Assembly (NCBI RefSeq): GCF_001625015.1
Contig: NZ_LVWJ02000014.1
Span: 1,054,001-1,118,000 of the forward strand
Reading direction: 5' to 3'
Length of the DNA: 64,000 nucleotides
From: Lewinella sp. 4G2
GTDB taxonomy: Bacteria; Bacteroidota; Bacteroidia; Chitinophagales; Saprospiraceae
Shown: one piece after another, positions 8,027-15,651 of the stretch
Numbering within the stretch: the stretch's first letter is position 1
Layout: each line of letters opens with the position of its first letter
Notes under the pieces: generated by a model
Told to the model about the DNA's origin: nothing
Databases searched by the model: none
Seen by the model: only the letters and a program-made list of their open reading frames with translations
Program-made: the position numbers and the translations under genes

Positions 8027-9076
8027 ATGAAAAACGCTTACCTACTTTTTGCTTTTCTCCTGGCCAGTGCCTTTGCTGGTGATCTGTTCGCCCAGGATTA
8101 CGAGATCCGCGCCCGCACGGCCGGCCCCGGCCTGGTTGCCGTTGACGTTCGCTTCGTCGGCGCCGGCCCCAACCCCATGGCGGTGACGGATGCCCTGTTG
8201 GACTTCACCGTGGACCTCCGCTACCCCGCTGCGGCTGGCCTGGATTACGTTTCTCTCGATAATACCGGTGGCTACGGCATCCAGCGCGCCAGCGTAGAAC
8301 AGGTGGATGGTGACGATGAGTTCGTCGGTTTCGCCCTCAGCGTAGCCCCCGTATTTCTGCTCGCCGACTGGGAGCGGGATGAGTGGATCGAGATCTTCAC
8401 GGCCACTTTTGACGGCGACGCCAGCCCCGACGAGATCGTGGCGATCGGTGCGCTGGGGTCTAACCCCTTCAACGCAAACATCCCGAATCTTAACATGTCT
8501 GGCCCCGACTTCACGCCAGCCATCGTTGGCTCGGCCAACCTGCCCGTGGAACTGGCGGACTTCGCCGTTGCCCGCGTCGGTGCCGCCTCCGCTACCCTGA
8601 ACTGGACGACGGAGCGCGAGGAGAACACCTCCCACTTCGAAGTAGAACGGAGCACCAATACGCAAGACTGGACCGTCATCGCCACCGTTGATGCGAATGG
8701 CAATAGCGAAACCGCGCTCGACTACCTCGCTTACGATAAAGACATTGCCCTGCCCGTGCGCAACGCCGGGACCGTTTTCTACCGCCTCCACATTATTGAC
8801 TTCGATGGACATACGGAATACTCACCCGTCAAAACAATTGCCTTTGAACCCATGGCCACCAGCCTGACCGTTTACCCCAACCCGACTACGGATCTCGTCA
8901 CCGTACAGACGGCGGAGGAATTGGTCTCGGTTACGCTACTGGACCAACAGGGCCGGCAGCTTACGACGACTAACTTGAATCAGCTTGACCTGAGTGGCTT
9001 CCCGGTGGGGGCTTACGGGTTGCGGATTGAGACGGTTGGTGGGGTTGAGACGCGGGTTGTTGTGCGGGGGCGGTAG
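8027..9076 (+). CDS. T9SS-sorted surface protein with possible cohesin-like N-terminal domain
   Basis: 349 residues with a signal peptide (ending DLFAQ). Residues about 25-165 form a beta-sandwich-like segment whose pattern (LLDFTVDLRYPAA, then IEIFTATFDGD) recalls cohesin folds; this is a weak resemblance. Residues about 175-280 form a fibronectin-III-like segment (VELADF, LNWTTEREENTSHFEVERS, FYRLHIIDFDG). Residues about 285-349 form a T9SS type A sorting domain (LTVYPNPTTDLVTV, VGAYGLRI). It would be secreted through the outer membrane and surface attached. It follows the dockerin-like protein gene by 11 bp, which suggests a joint function. Confidence 0.85.
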   Translation: MKNAYLLFAFLLASAFAGDLFAQDYEIRARTAGPGLVAVDVRFVGAGPNPMAVTDALLDFTVDLRYPAAAGLDYVSLDNTGGYGIQRASVEQVDGDDEFVGFALSVAPVFLLADWERDEWIEIFTATFDGDASPDEIVAIGALGSNPFNANIPNLNMSGPDFTPAIVGSANLPVELADFAVARVGAASATLNWTTEREENTSHFEVERSTNTQDWTVIATVDANGNSETALDYLAYDKDIALPVRNAGTVFYRLHIIDFDGHTEYSPVKTIAFEPMATSLTVYPNPTTDLVTVQTAEELVSVTLLDQQGRQLTTTNLNQLDLSGFPVGAYGLRIETVGGVETRVVVRGR

Positions 9077-9110
9077 GTTAGACTCCTATACGCGAAACGC
9101 CTATCACGTC

Positions 9111-9145
9111 TCCCCTCTCCTTTGGAGAGGGGCCGGGGGAGAGGG
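9111..9145. repeat. CCCTCTCC hairpin repeat, copy 1
   Basis: TCCCCTCTCC-TTT-GGAGAGGGG followed by CCGGGGGAGAGGG. The same family occurs at 12268-12303 and 35221-35256. The direct copy at 12268 lies on the other side of the DsbD-like gene. Confidence 0.85.
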
Positions 9146-9195
9146 ATACACGACGTCATGTATAGCGGTGTAGGCGTAGGTTCTATAAACGAAAA

Positions 9196-9262
9196 CCCGG
9201 GATCTGAATCGACCTTTGGTCGATCCTGATCCCGGGCTATCATGGTGATCCCTACCGGGATC
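9196..9262. repeat. CCCGGGATC double-hairpin repeat, copy 1
   Basis: The first hairpin spans 9196-9236 (CCCGGGATC/GATCCCGGG arms with inner ATCGACC/GGTCGAT). The second, GATCCCTACCGGGATC, spans 9247-9262. An inverted copy of the same pair lies at 36808-36877 upstream of thrS. Confidence 0.85.
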
Positions 9263-9280
9263 GGTAGTCTGGGGTTATAG

Positions 9281-9345
9281 ACATACATACACCCACATAC
9301 CTACATCCATATACGTACACTTATATATACACGTACATACACACC
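9281..9345. repeat. low-complexity TACATAC-type array
   Basis: A purine-poor stretch of words such as ACATACA, TACACCC, ACATACC, TACATCC and ATATACG, compatible with a loose 7-bp period. No coding function. Confidence 0.6.
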
Positions 9346-9402
9346 CAGGGTCGTCGGCCTTCGGCCTTGGGACCCTGGGTTAGGGGGGACCCTTTCAGGG
9401 TC
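9344..9402. repeat. CCCAGGGTC double-hairpin repeat, copy 1
   Basis: CCCAGGGTC...GACCCTGGG (9344-9379, with inner GGCCTTCGGCC) is followed by GACCCTTTCAGGGTC (9388-9402). A direct copy is at 12320-12378. It lies just downstream of the DsbD-like gene stop and might act in 3'-end formation for that gene, though no U-tract is present. Confidence 0.85.
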
Positions 9403-9430
9403 TGGCGCGTTAGAATTTCTGGGGAATTCT

Positions 9431-12151
9431 TTACTTCGACTCTAGGTTTCGGTACGTAGAAAGGCCACACTTCAGGAAGTTCTCGTACTCATCTACGTCG
9501 GGGGTATAGGCGACCGGGGCGTTCAGGGTCTTTCCATCGGGGCTGACGAGGACGTAGTAGGGCTGGCTGGAGCGGGCGAAAACGGTCTGCTGGAAGTAGT
9601 GCCATTTTTCGCCGACCTGGTCGATGAGTTTGGTGCGGCCGGTGCCGTCGAGGCGATCGACTTCTACGTGTTCTTCGGCGGGAAGTTCGGAGCGGTCGTC
9701 GGTGTAGAGGCTGACGATAACGTATTCGTCGGTGAGGTAGCGGTTGATTTTGTCGACCGTCCAGACGTTCTCTTCCATTTTGCGGCAGTTGACGCAGGTG
9801 AAGCCGGTGAAATCGAGCATCACGGGTTTGTTGACCTCTTTGGCGTAGGTCAGGCCTTCTTCGAGGGATTTGAAGGGCGTCAGGTTGAGGTCCTTATCGC
9901 AGCCGGCGAAGAAGTTGTAGCAGACCGGCGGCGCGATGCCGCTGAGAAGATTCCGCGTTCGGTAGGTACCCGTTTCGGGGGTGGTTGTCAGGCCAATGGC
10001 CAGGTAGACGGCCAGGGCGACGGAGCCGGCTCCGATCACGCTACCGACGATGCCGATCTTGCGCTTCTTGCTGTCCAGTGGAAAGCTGATCAGTTTGAAG
10101 AGGTAGGCGGCGATGCCCACCGCGCACAGGATCCAGATCGCGAGGAAGGGCTCAATTTTGAGGAAGTCCCACTCGCCCACCAAGTCGGCGTTGGAGAGGA
10201 ATTTGAAGGCCAGGGCGACTTCCACGAAGCCGAGGACGACCTTTACGCTATTCAACCAGCCACCACTTTTCGGCATGCTGTTGAGGAAACCAGGGAAGGC
10301 GGCGAACAGGGCGAACGGCAGACCCAGGGCCACGCCGAACCCGGCCATCCCCGCCGTCAGTGGCCAGGCGCCACCGGAGAGGGATTCAACGAGCAGGCTA
10401 CCGAGGATCGGCCCGGTACAGCTGAAACTCACCAACGCCAGCGTCAGGGCCATGAAGAAGATGCCGGCGATGCCGCCCGTCCCCTCCGCCTTGCTGGCGC
10501 GGTTGGACCAACTTTCCGGCAGCGTCAGTTCGTAGAAGCCGAAGAAGGAACCGGCGAAGAAGAGGAAGACCACGAAGAAGGCCACGTTCAGCGGCACGCT
10601 ACTCGCAATCGTATTCAGCAGGCCTGGGTCCAGCCCTTGGATAAGGTGGAAGGGTGCACTCAGCAGTACGTAGATCAGGAATATGAAGAAGCCGTAGAGG
10701 CCGGCCTTCTGGATCCCCTGCGCCCGCGTGCCGCCACTCTTCGTGAAGAAGCTGACCGTCAGCGGTATCATCGGGAAGATGCAGGGCATGATGAGGGCGA
10801 AAAGTCCACCGAGGAAGCCCAGCCCGAAGATGCTGAGTAGCCCTTTGTTGACCGTCTTTTCTTCGCCGACGCTACAGGCGCCGATGGGGTCCGCATCGAA
10901 GGCGACGCCGATCCCCAGGCCTACGGTTTCGGCTGTTTTACCCTCTTCCCCGGCACCTGCGGCAGCGCCCGAACCACCTGCTACGCCGTCGATGCTGACT
11001 ACGGCTTTGGCGCCGGAGAGATCGAGTTGGAAGGGTACTTCTTTGGGCGGGAAGCAGATCTCGTCGTCGCAGGTTTGGTAGTAGACGTAGCCGTCCACAA
11101 CGTCCGCTTTGCTGACGTCGACGCGCTGTTCGTAGACGACCTGGCCGCCCACGATCTTGGCAACTTTGGCGTCCCAGGCCTTATCGTATTTGGTCTTGAG
11201 CGTGGCGCTCGTTTCGGTGACGTCGCCAATGAGTTTTACACCGTCGTTTTCGTCTACGAAGAACTCGGTGGGGCTGGGGCCGACGGTGGGGTCCACGTCC
11301 TTGCTGTAGGTCGTCCAGCCCTCGCTCAGGGTGCCGATCATGCGTACGAGGTACTCGTTTTCAGCGACGGGCTCGGCCTCAAAAACCCAGCTCACGGGGT
11401 CGTTCTCGGAAGCAGCGGGTCCGGCGGCGCGGAGGGTGGGGCCGGGGGTGAACGCCGCTTCGGTTACTTGCTCGTCTTCCTCCGGAGTGGGCGCTGCCGC
11501 GGGTGCCGGCTTAGGGGGAGCAGGCGTGGATACCTTCGGAGCCGTAGCCGTCCGCTCATTCGGTTGGGGATCGGCGGGGCGAGTAATGACCGGCTTAGTT
11601 TGGGGTGCCGGCAGGGCCGGGCTCGTAGTGGACGGGGCTTCCGGAGCCACCACGGGCTCAGTAATTGGGGTAATGGCGCCCCGATCAGGAGCGGGTGGCG
11701 CGACCTCAAAGATGAACTCCTCATCCGTCGGCGGGAGGCACTGCTCGTCGTCGCAACACATGTATTCAATCGTCGTGCGAATGGGCTCCCCGTAGTTGAT
11801 GACGCGCACCTTCTGGATAAAGTAAGTCGGTTCGTCGGGCAGGAATTTGATGACGTCAACGCCGAACATCTCGTCCATGCCCGCCTTCTTGTGCCCCTTT
11901 TCGAGGGACTTACCGATAAGCTCGTAGTGGTCGCCCTCCGCCCAGGTGAAGGAGGTCGGGATGGGCCCACCGTCGGGCGTATACTGGCTGTAGATGTTCC
12001 ACCCGTCCTCCGGCAACGCCTTGACGATGAGGTGGAACTCATTGCCGCTGAGGTGCTCGACCTCCGTCTCGAAGGAGATCGGGCTGGCGAATTGCGCCGT
12101 AGCGGCCAGGGAGGTGAGTAAAAGGAGGAACGTGAATAGTCTGGACATCAT
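9431..12151 (-). CDS. dsbD: DsbD-like thiol:disulfide interchange protein (cytochrome c biogenesis/reductase)
   Basis: 906 residues with a signal peptide (LAATAQ). Two periplasmic DsbD-alpha-type domains are present, each with a Cys pair (CCDDEQCLPP near 130 and TCDDEICFPP near 360), joined by an Ala/Pro-rich linker. The CcdA/DsbD transmembrane core follows (MPCIFPMIPL and FSCTGPIL carry the redox cysteines). A C-terminal thioredoxin domain carries CVNC near 785-790. The family moves electrons from cytoplasmic thioredoxin to periplasmic disulfides. Duplication of the alpha domain is unusual. Two 18-bp repeats lie in Ala-rich linkers (APAAAP and GAAAGA), and the gene is flanked by direct copies of two hairpin families. 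Confidence 0.92.
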   Translation of the reverse strand: MMSRLFTFLLLLTSLAATAQFASPISFETEVEHLSGNEFHLIVKALPEDGWNIYSQYTPDGGPIPTSFTWAEGDHYELIGKSLEKGHKKAGMDEMFGVDVIKFLPDEPTYFIQKVRVINYGEPIRTTIEYMCCDDEQCLPPTDEEFIFEVAPPAPDRGAITPITEPVVAPEAPSTTSPALPAPQTKPVITRPADPQPNERTATAPKVSTPAPPKPAPAAAPTPEEDEQVTEAAFTPGPTLRAAGPAASENDPVSWVFEAEPVAENEYLVRMIGTLSEGWTTYSKDVDPTVGPSPTEFFVDENDGVKLIGDVTETSATLKTKYDKAWDAKVAKIVGGQVVYEQRVDVSKADVVDGYVYYQTCDDEICFPPKEVPFQLDLSGAKAVVSIDGVAGGSGAAAGAGEEGKTAETVGLGIGVAFDADPIGACSVGEEKTVNKGLLSIFGLGFLGGLFALIMPCIFPMIPLTVSFFTKSGGTRAQGIQKAGLYGFFIFLIYVLLSAPFHLIQGLDPGLLNTIASSVPLNVAFFVVFLFFAGSFFGFYELTLPESWSNRASKAEGTGGIAGIFFMALTLALVSFSCTGPILGSLLVESLSGGAWPLTAGMAGFGVALGLPFALFAAFPGFLNSMPKSGGWLNSVKVVLGFVEVALAFKFLSNADLVGEWDFLKIEPFLAIWILCAVGIAAYLFKLISFPLDSKKRKIGIVGSVIGAGSVALAVYLAIGLTTTPETGTYRTRNLLSGIAPPVCYNFFAGCDKDLNLTPFKSLEEGLTYAKEVNKPVMLDFTGFTCVNCRKMEENVWTVDKINRYLTDEYVIVSLYTDDRSELPAEEHVEVDRLDGTGRTKLIDQVGEKWHYFQQTVFARSSQPYYVLVSPDGKTLNAPVAYTPDVDEYENFLKCGLSTYRNLESK
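10953..10970 (-). repeat. 18-bp dispersed repeat, one mismatch (GCACCTGCGGCAGCGCCC)
   Basis: Lies inside the DsbD-like gene and is read there as G-A-A-A-G-A, in the linker between the second alpha domain and the membrane core. The same T variant occurs at 45050. Confidence 0.85.
11489..11506 (+). repeat. 18-bp dispersed repeat, exact copy
   Basis: Lies inside the DsbD-like gene in the opposite orientation to the copy 536 bp away. It is read as A-P-A-A-A-P in the Pro-rich linker between the two alpha domains. Confidence 0.9.
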
Positions 12152-12189
12152 TGGGATTCGCTTAGGGGCCGGGCGGCGGAGGGAAAACG

Positions 12190-12210
12190 CGGGCTGCCGC
12201 GGGGCCGGTG
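12190..12210 (-). repeat. degenerate 18-bp repeat in the dsbD leader
   Basis: On the minus strand the segment reads GCACCGGCCCCGCGGCAGCC, i.e. the repeat with four inserted bases. It lies immediately after a -7 box, at the expected 5' end of the dsbD transcript. Assignment to the family is tentative. Confidence 0.4.
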
Positions 12211-12218
12211 CAAAAATA
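12211..12218 (-). promoter_or_regulatory. -7 box (TATTTTTG) upstream of dsbD
   Basis: On the minus strand it matches the Bacteroidota TAnnTTTG element, 60 bp upstream of the dsbD start. No convincing -33 TTTG was found. Confidence 0.5.
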
Positions 12219-12267
12219 ACGTAGTGGTGGGGGATGGTTGTATAAGGGGCTGTTAATGGGGGGCTAT

Positions 12268-12303
12268 CCCCCCTCTCCTTTGGAGAGGGGCTGGGGGAGA
12301 GGG
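12268..12303. repeat. CCCTCTCC hairpin repeat, copy 2
   Basis: CCCCCTCTCC-TTT-GGAGAGGGG followed by CTGGGGGAGAGGG, in the same orientation as the copy at 9111. Confidence 0.85.
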
Positions 12304-12319
12304 CATGTGTACACGAAAA

Positions 12320-12378
12320 CCCAGGGTCGTCGGCCTTTGGCCTTGGGACCCTGGGCTAGGGGGGACCCTTTCAGGGTC
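12320..12378. repeat. CCCAGGGTC double-hairpin repeat, copy 2
   Basis: Nearly identical to 9344-9402, including the second hairpin GACCCTTTCAGGGTC. It ends 31 bp before the TRAP operon start, so it lies in the leader or promoter region of dctP. Confidence 0.85.
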
Positions 12379-12409
12379 CGGTGTCACCTCAATGCGTTAC
12401 CTTACCCCT

Positions 12410-13384
12410 ATGCGTGCCTTATCCATTTTATTTATGTGCCTCACCCTCGGCGGAGCCTGGTCCTGCAAGCCGGCGGGGGAGGCGGAGATCACGTTGCGGG
12501 CGAGTATCCTGGTGGCCGAGGACCACACCTGGTACCAGGCCCTGCGCTTCTTTGGGGATGAGCTGGAGGAGCGGTCCGGCGGGCGGATGCAGTTGCAGAT
12601 CTACCCGTCCGAGCAATTGGCGAAGGAGATCGAGGCCATCCGGATGATCCAGGCGGGGGTGATCGATATGACGACGACGAGCGCCCTGCTCAGCAACTGG
12701 ACGGAGATCATGACCTTCTGCGAAATGCCCTTCCTGATGGACAGTATGGAGGACGTCGACGCCATGCTGAACGGGCCAGTCGGGGCGCGGATCCGTTCCG
12801 AAATGGTGACCAAGACCGGCCTGCGGCCGGTGGCCTACTTTCAGGCCGGGGCCCGCCACCTGACGTCGAACCGGCCCATCAAACACCCGGACGACCTGCA
12901 GGGGCTGGCCATCCGCATCCCCAGCATCCCCGCTTTCGTAACGGCCTGGGACGCGCTCGGAGCCAAGACGACGCCCATCGCCTTCTCAGAAGTATTCACC
13001 TCCCTCCAGCAGGGCGTCATCAACGCCCAGGAGAACCCCCTGCCACTGACGAAGATGCTCGCCATCTACGAAGTGCAGGACTACCTGAACCTGACGAGCC
13101 ACGTATTCGGTTGGACCTACCCCGTGATCGGCGAAAAGCAATTCCAGGCCATGCCGGCGGATCTGCAAGAGATCTTCCTGGAGTGCGCCGCCGAGATGCA
13201 GACCTACGAGCGGAAGTTGTTCCTGAAGAACGACGCCCTCGTCCGCGCCGAACTGGAAGCCAAGGGGATGACCTTCGTGGAGGTGGACCGCGAAGCCTTC
13301 AAACAAAAGCACGGCCTGGCTATCTACAATACCCTCTCGCCGGAGATGCAGGCCGTTTACCGTTCGCTGAAAGACACACTGTAA
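12410..13384 (+). CDS. dctP: TRAP transporter substrate-binding lipoprotein (DctP family)
   Basis: The start chosen is ATG 12410 (MRALSILFMC), with ATG 12392 as an alternative. The open frame runs further upstream only through a non-coding hairpin repeat. About 324 residues. The N-terminus is a lipoprotein-like signal (LGGAWSC), suggesting membrane anchoring. The mature part has DctP hallmarks: an N-terminal ASILVAEDHTWYQAL strand, a long central helix region, and the ligand-Arg-containing IRIPSIPAFVTAWDALGA segment followed by FSEVFTSLQQGVINAQENP. It binds small organic acids for uptake. The stop overlaps the dctQ start (TAATG), so the three TRAP genes are one operon. Confidence 0.92.
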   Translation: MRALSILFMCLTLGGAWSCKPAGEAEITLRASILVAEDHTWYQALRFFGDELEERSGGRMQLQIYPSEQLAKEIEAIRMIQAGVIDMTTTSALLSNWTEIMTFCEMPFLMDSMEDVDAMLNGPVGARIRSEMVTKTGLRPVAYFQAGARHLTSNRPIKHPDDLQGLAIRIPSIPAFVTAWDALGAKTTPIAFSEVFTSLQQGVINAQENPLPLTKMLAIYEVQDYLNLTSHVFGWTYPVIGEKQFQAMPADLQEIFLECAAEMQTYERKLFLKNDALVRAELEAKGMTFVEVDREAFKQKHGLAIYNTLSPEMQAVYRSLKDTL

Positions 13385-13881
13385 TGAGGTCCTTCGTCAA
13401 AATTATCGGGACGCTGCTGAAGTGGGCTACCCTCTTCAGCACCGTTGGCTTCGTCGCTGCCATCCTGGTGCAGATCTTTGCGCGCCTGTTTTTGCCGACG
13501 GCGCCGTCCTGGACGGAAGAGGCCGCCCGAGTCTTCTTTGTGTTGGCCATCGGGTGCGCGGCCGGTCCGGCGCTGCGGAGTGGGGAGTACGTGCAATTCG
13601 ACTTCTTCTTTCAACGGATGAGCCCGCGCTGGCAGCACCGTCTGGCCTTGTTGATCGATGCCCTGACGGTCGTGCTCTTCGCCCTCTTCACGGTGTACGC
13701 CGCCGCCTTCACCTGGATGGGCTGGGCGGAAAGCTCGCCGAGCCTGAAGTTTCCGATGGCCATCCCGTTCGTGGGGATGCTCGTCCTGGGCCTCTCCGTC
13801 CTCATTTTTGCGGTAGACCGGCTCGTCCGGACAATTGGTAGGCGGCCCCGGGCGGTGGAGGCCACAAAGCGGACGCCATGA
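13384..13881 (+). CDS. dctQ: TRAP transporter small membrane subunit (DctQ family)
   Basis: 165 residues with four hydrophobic segments (about 10-35, 48-65, 87-110 and 127-148). The conserved PSWTEEAARVFFVLAIGCAA segment of DctQ follows the first helix. It overlaps dctP by one base and dctM by four (ATGA), so translation is coupled. The subunit pairs with DctM in the inner membrane. The substrate is unknown, since DctP specificity is not readable from sequence. Confidence 0.92.
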   Translation: MRSFVKIIGTLLKWATLFSTVGFVAAILVQIFARLFLPTAPSWTEEAARVFFVLAIGCAAGPALRSGEYVQFDFFFQRMSPRWQHRLALLIDALTVVLFALFTVYAAAFTWMGWAESSPSLKFPMAIPFVGMLVLGLSVLIFAVDRLVRTIGRRPRAVEATKRTP

Positions 13882-15155
13882 TCTTAGTGTTACTCCTCAC
13901 CTTCGCCGTCTGCATCCTGCTGCGTTTCCCGATCGCTTTTTCGCTCGGGCTTTCCTGCCTGTTGTACCTAATCGCGACGGGCACGCCGCTCATCGTGATG
14001 CCGATGAAGATGTACTCCGGGATCGACGTGTTCGTACTGCTGAGCATCCCCGGCTTCATCATGGCCGGTAACCTGATGAACAGTGGCGGGCTTACGGAGA
14101 AGATCATCGCTTTTTGTAACCACCTCGTGGGGCACATCCGCGGTGGGCTGGCGCTGGCCAACATTGCCGCTTCCATGCTCTTTGCCGGGATTTCCGGGAC
14201 GGCCATTTCCGATACGGCCAGCATCGGTTCGGTGATGATCCCGGCCATGAAACGGGAGGGGTACGACGCGGATTTTGCCTGCGCGGTGACGGCGGCTTCC
14301 TCCACCGTGGGGCCGATCATCCCACCGAGCGTATCGATGATCATTGCGGCGACGCTGACGGGCCTTTCCGTCGGGAAACTCTTTCTGGCGGGGGCCATCC
14401 CCGGTTTCCTGCTGGGCGTGAGTTTGCTGGGCTATACCTATTACATCTCCCGCAAGCGCCAGTACCCGAAACACGAACGAAGTTCCCTCGCCGAAGTCGG
14501 CCGTGGCTTCATCGATACCTTCTGGGCCTTGCTGCTGACGGTCATCATCCTCTACGGCATCATCGGTGGCCTGTTTACCCCGACGGAGGCCTCGATCGTC
14601 GCCGTGCTGTACGCTTTGGTGGTGGGGGTATTCGTGTACCGCAAACTCACTTTCCGCCGCGCCTTCGTGGTGTTCCTGGATTCGATGAAGACCTCCGCCT
14701 CGTTAATGGTGCTCATCGGTTTCGCTAACCTGTTCGGGTATATCCTCATTACTGAGCAATTACCGCAGGTGGTGTCGGGGCAGATCCTGTCGTTTACGGA
14801 TAACCCTTACGTGGTACTGCTGCTCATTAACCTGCTGCTGATTTTCGTGGGTACGTTTATGGAGACGATTGCGGCGCTGCTCATCCTCTTCCCCATTTTA
14901 TTAAAGGTGGCCCTGGCGGTGGGGATTGATCCGATCCACTTCTCCGTCATCGCCCTCCTCAACCTGATGATTGGCTTGACGACGCCGCCGCTGGGCGTGT
15001 GCTTGTTCGTGGCGGCGGGTATTGGGAAGGTATCGATTGGGGCGGTGAGTCGGGCGGGTTTCCCGTTCTTGCTGGTGAGCCTGGTGGTGCTGGCGTTGGT
15101 GACGTTGTTTCCGGGGATTTCTTTGTTTTTGCCGGAGTTGTTTTTGGGGGAGTAA
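13878..15155 (+). CDS. dctM: TRAP transporter large permease subunit (DctM family)
   Basis: 425 residues, strongly hydrophobic with about 11-12 membrane segments. Typical DctM features are the SIPGFIMAGNLMNSGGLTEK loop, the AGISGTAISDTASIGSVMIP segment and VGPIIPPSVSMI. It is the Na+- or H+-coupled transport channel of the TRAP system. It completes a full DctPQM set with no adjacent catabolic genes; alanine dehydrogenase lies on the other strand after a repeat-filled gap. Confidence 0.95.
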   Translation: MILVLLLTFAVCILLRFPIAFSLGLSCLLYLIATGTPLIVMPMKMYSGIDVFVLLSIPGFIMAGNLMNSGGLTEKIIAFCNHLVGHIRGGLALANIAASMLFAGISGTAISDTASIGSVMIPAMKREGYDADFACAVTAASSTVGPIIPPSVSMIIAATLTGLSVGKLFLAGAIPGFLLGVSLLGYTYYISRKRQYPKHERSSLAEVGRGFIDTFWALLLTVIILYGIIGGLFTPTEASIVAVLYALVVGVFVYRKLTFRRAFVVFLDSMKTSASLMVLIGFANLFGYILITEQLPQVVSGQILSFTDNPYVVLLLINLLLIFVGTFMETIAALLILFPILLKVALAVGIDPIHFSVIALLNLMIGLTTPPLGVCLFVAAGIGKVSIGAVSRAGFPFLLVSLVVLALVTLFPGISLFLPELFLGE

Positions 15156-15215
15156 GGTTGGAGGCGTGGCTTCTGGGCGCGTGGTGTGCTTCCGGCGGTT
15201 TGTTTCGCAGGGGAT

Positions 15216-15450
15216 GGAGAGGTTGGGGAGGCCTGCGGCGCTTGCTTGTGTGGCATTTATTCGCAGGAGAAGTAGAGATTGGGAGAACTAGAGGCTATCG
15301 GCGGATTTTCGCAGGAGCGGGAGAGGTTGGGGAGGCCTGCGGCGCTTGCTTGTGTGGCATTTGTTCGCAGGAGAAATAGAGATTGGGAGAACTAGAGGCT
15401 ATCGGCGGATTTTCGCAGGAGCGGGAGAGGTTGGGGAGGCCTGCGGCGCT
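15216..15450. repeat. 104-bp tandem repeat, about 2.3 copies
   Basis: Units begin at the word GGTTGGGGAGGCCTGCGGCG at 15221, 15325 and 15429, exactly 104 bp apart. The third copy breaks off after GGCGCT at 15450. The copies differ by only a few bases, so the duplication is recent. The open frame through it follows from the repeat and is not considered a gene. Confidence 0.9.
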
Positions 15451-15651
15451 GCGTGACTGCCCGCCCCGAAGGGCCGGCCTGCGTAGCGGTGGCACACCGT
15501 CAGGTGGCCCACTCTACTTGTTTGATGGCCTCCAACACCGGTTTGGGACCTCCGGTCCCGATCTTAAACCGTAGATGAGCACTAGAACAAACACTAATCT
15601 CCCAACCCACCACTCTTACGTCCAAAATCTAAAATCTAAAGTCTAACGTCC
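15451..15651. other. gene-free spacer with hairpin and short heptamer array
   Basis: It contains an inverted repeat at 15539-15571 (CGGTTTGGGACC...GGTCCC...AAACCG) and a short array of 7-bp words at about 15615-15635 (AAAATCT, AAAATCT, AAAGTCT). No gene or promoter is recognised. Confidence 0.6.

Noticed and set aside
12305..12409. Longer N-terminus for the TRAP binding protein
   Set aside because: This part is the hairpin repeat also found at 9344; the signal sequence begins at 12410.
15383..15574. Small open frame after the 104-bp tandem repeat
   Set aside because: It consists largely of the repeat and a hairpin; no protein features.
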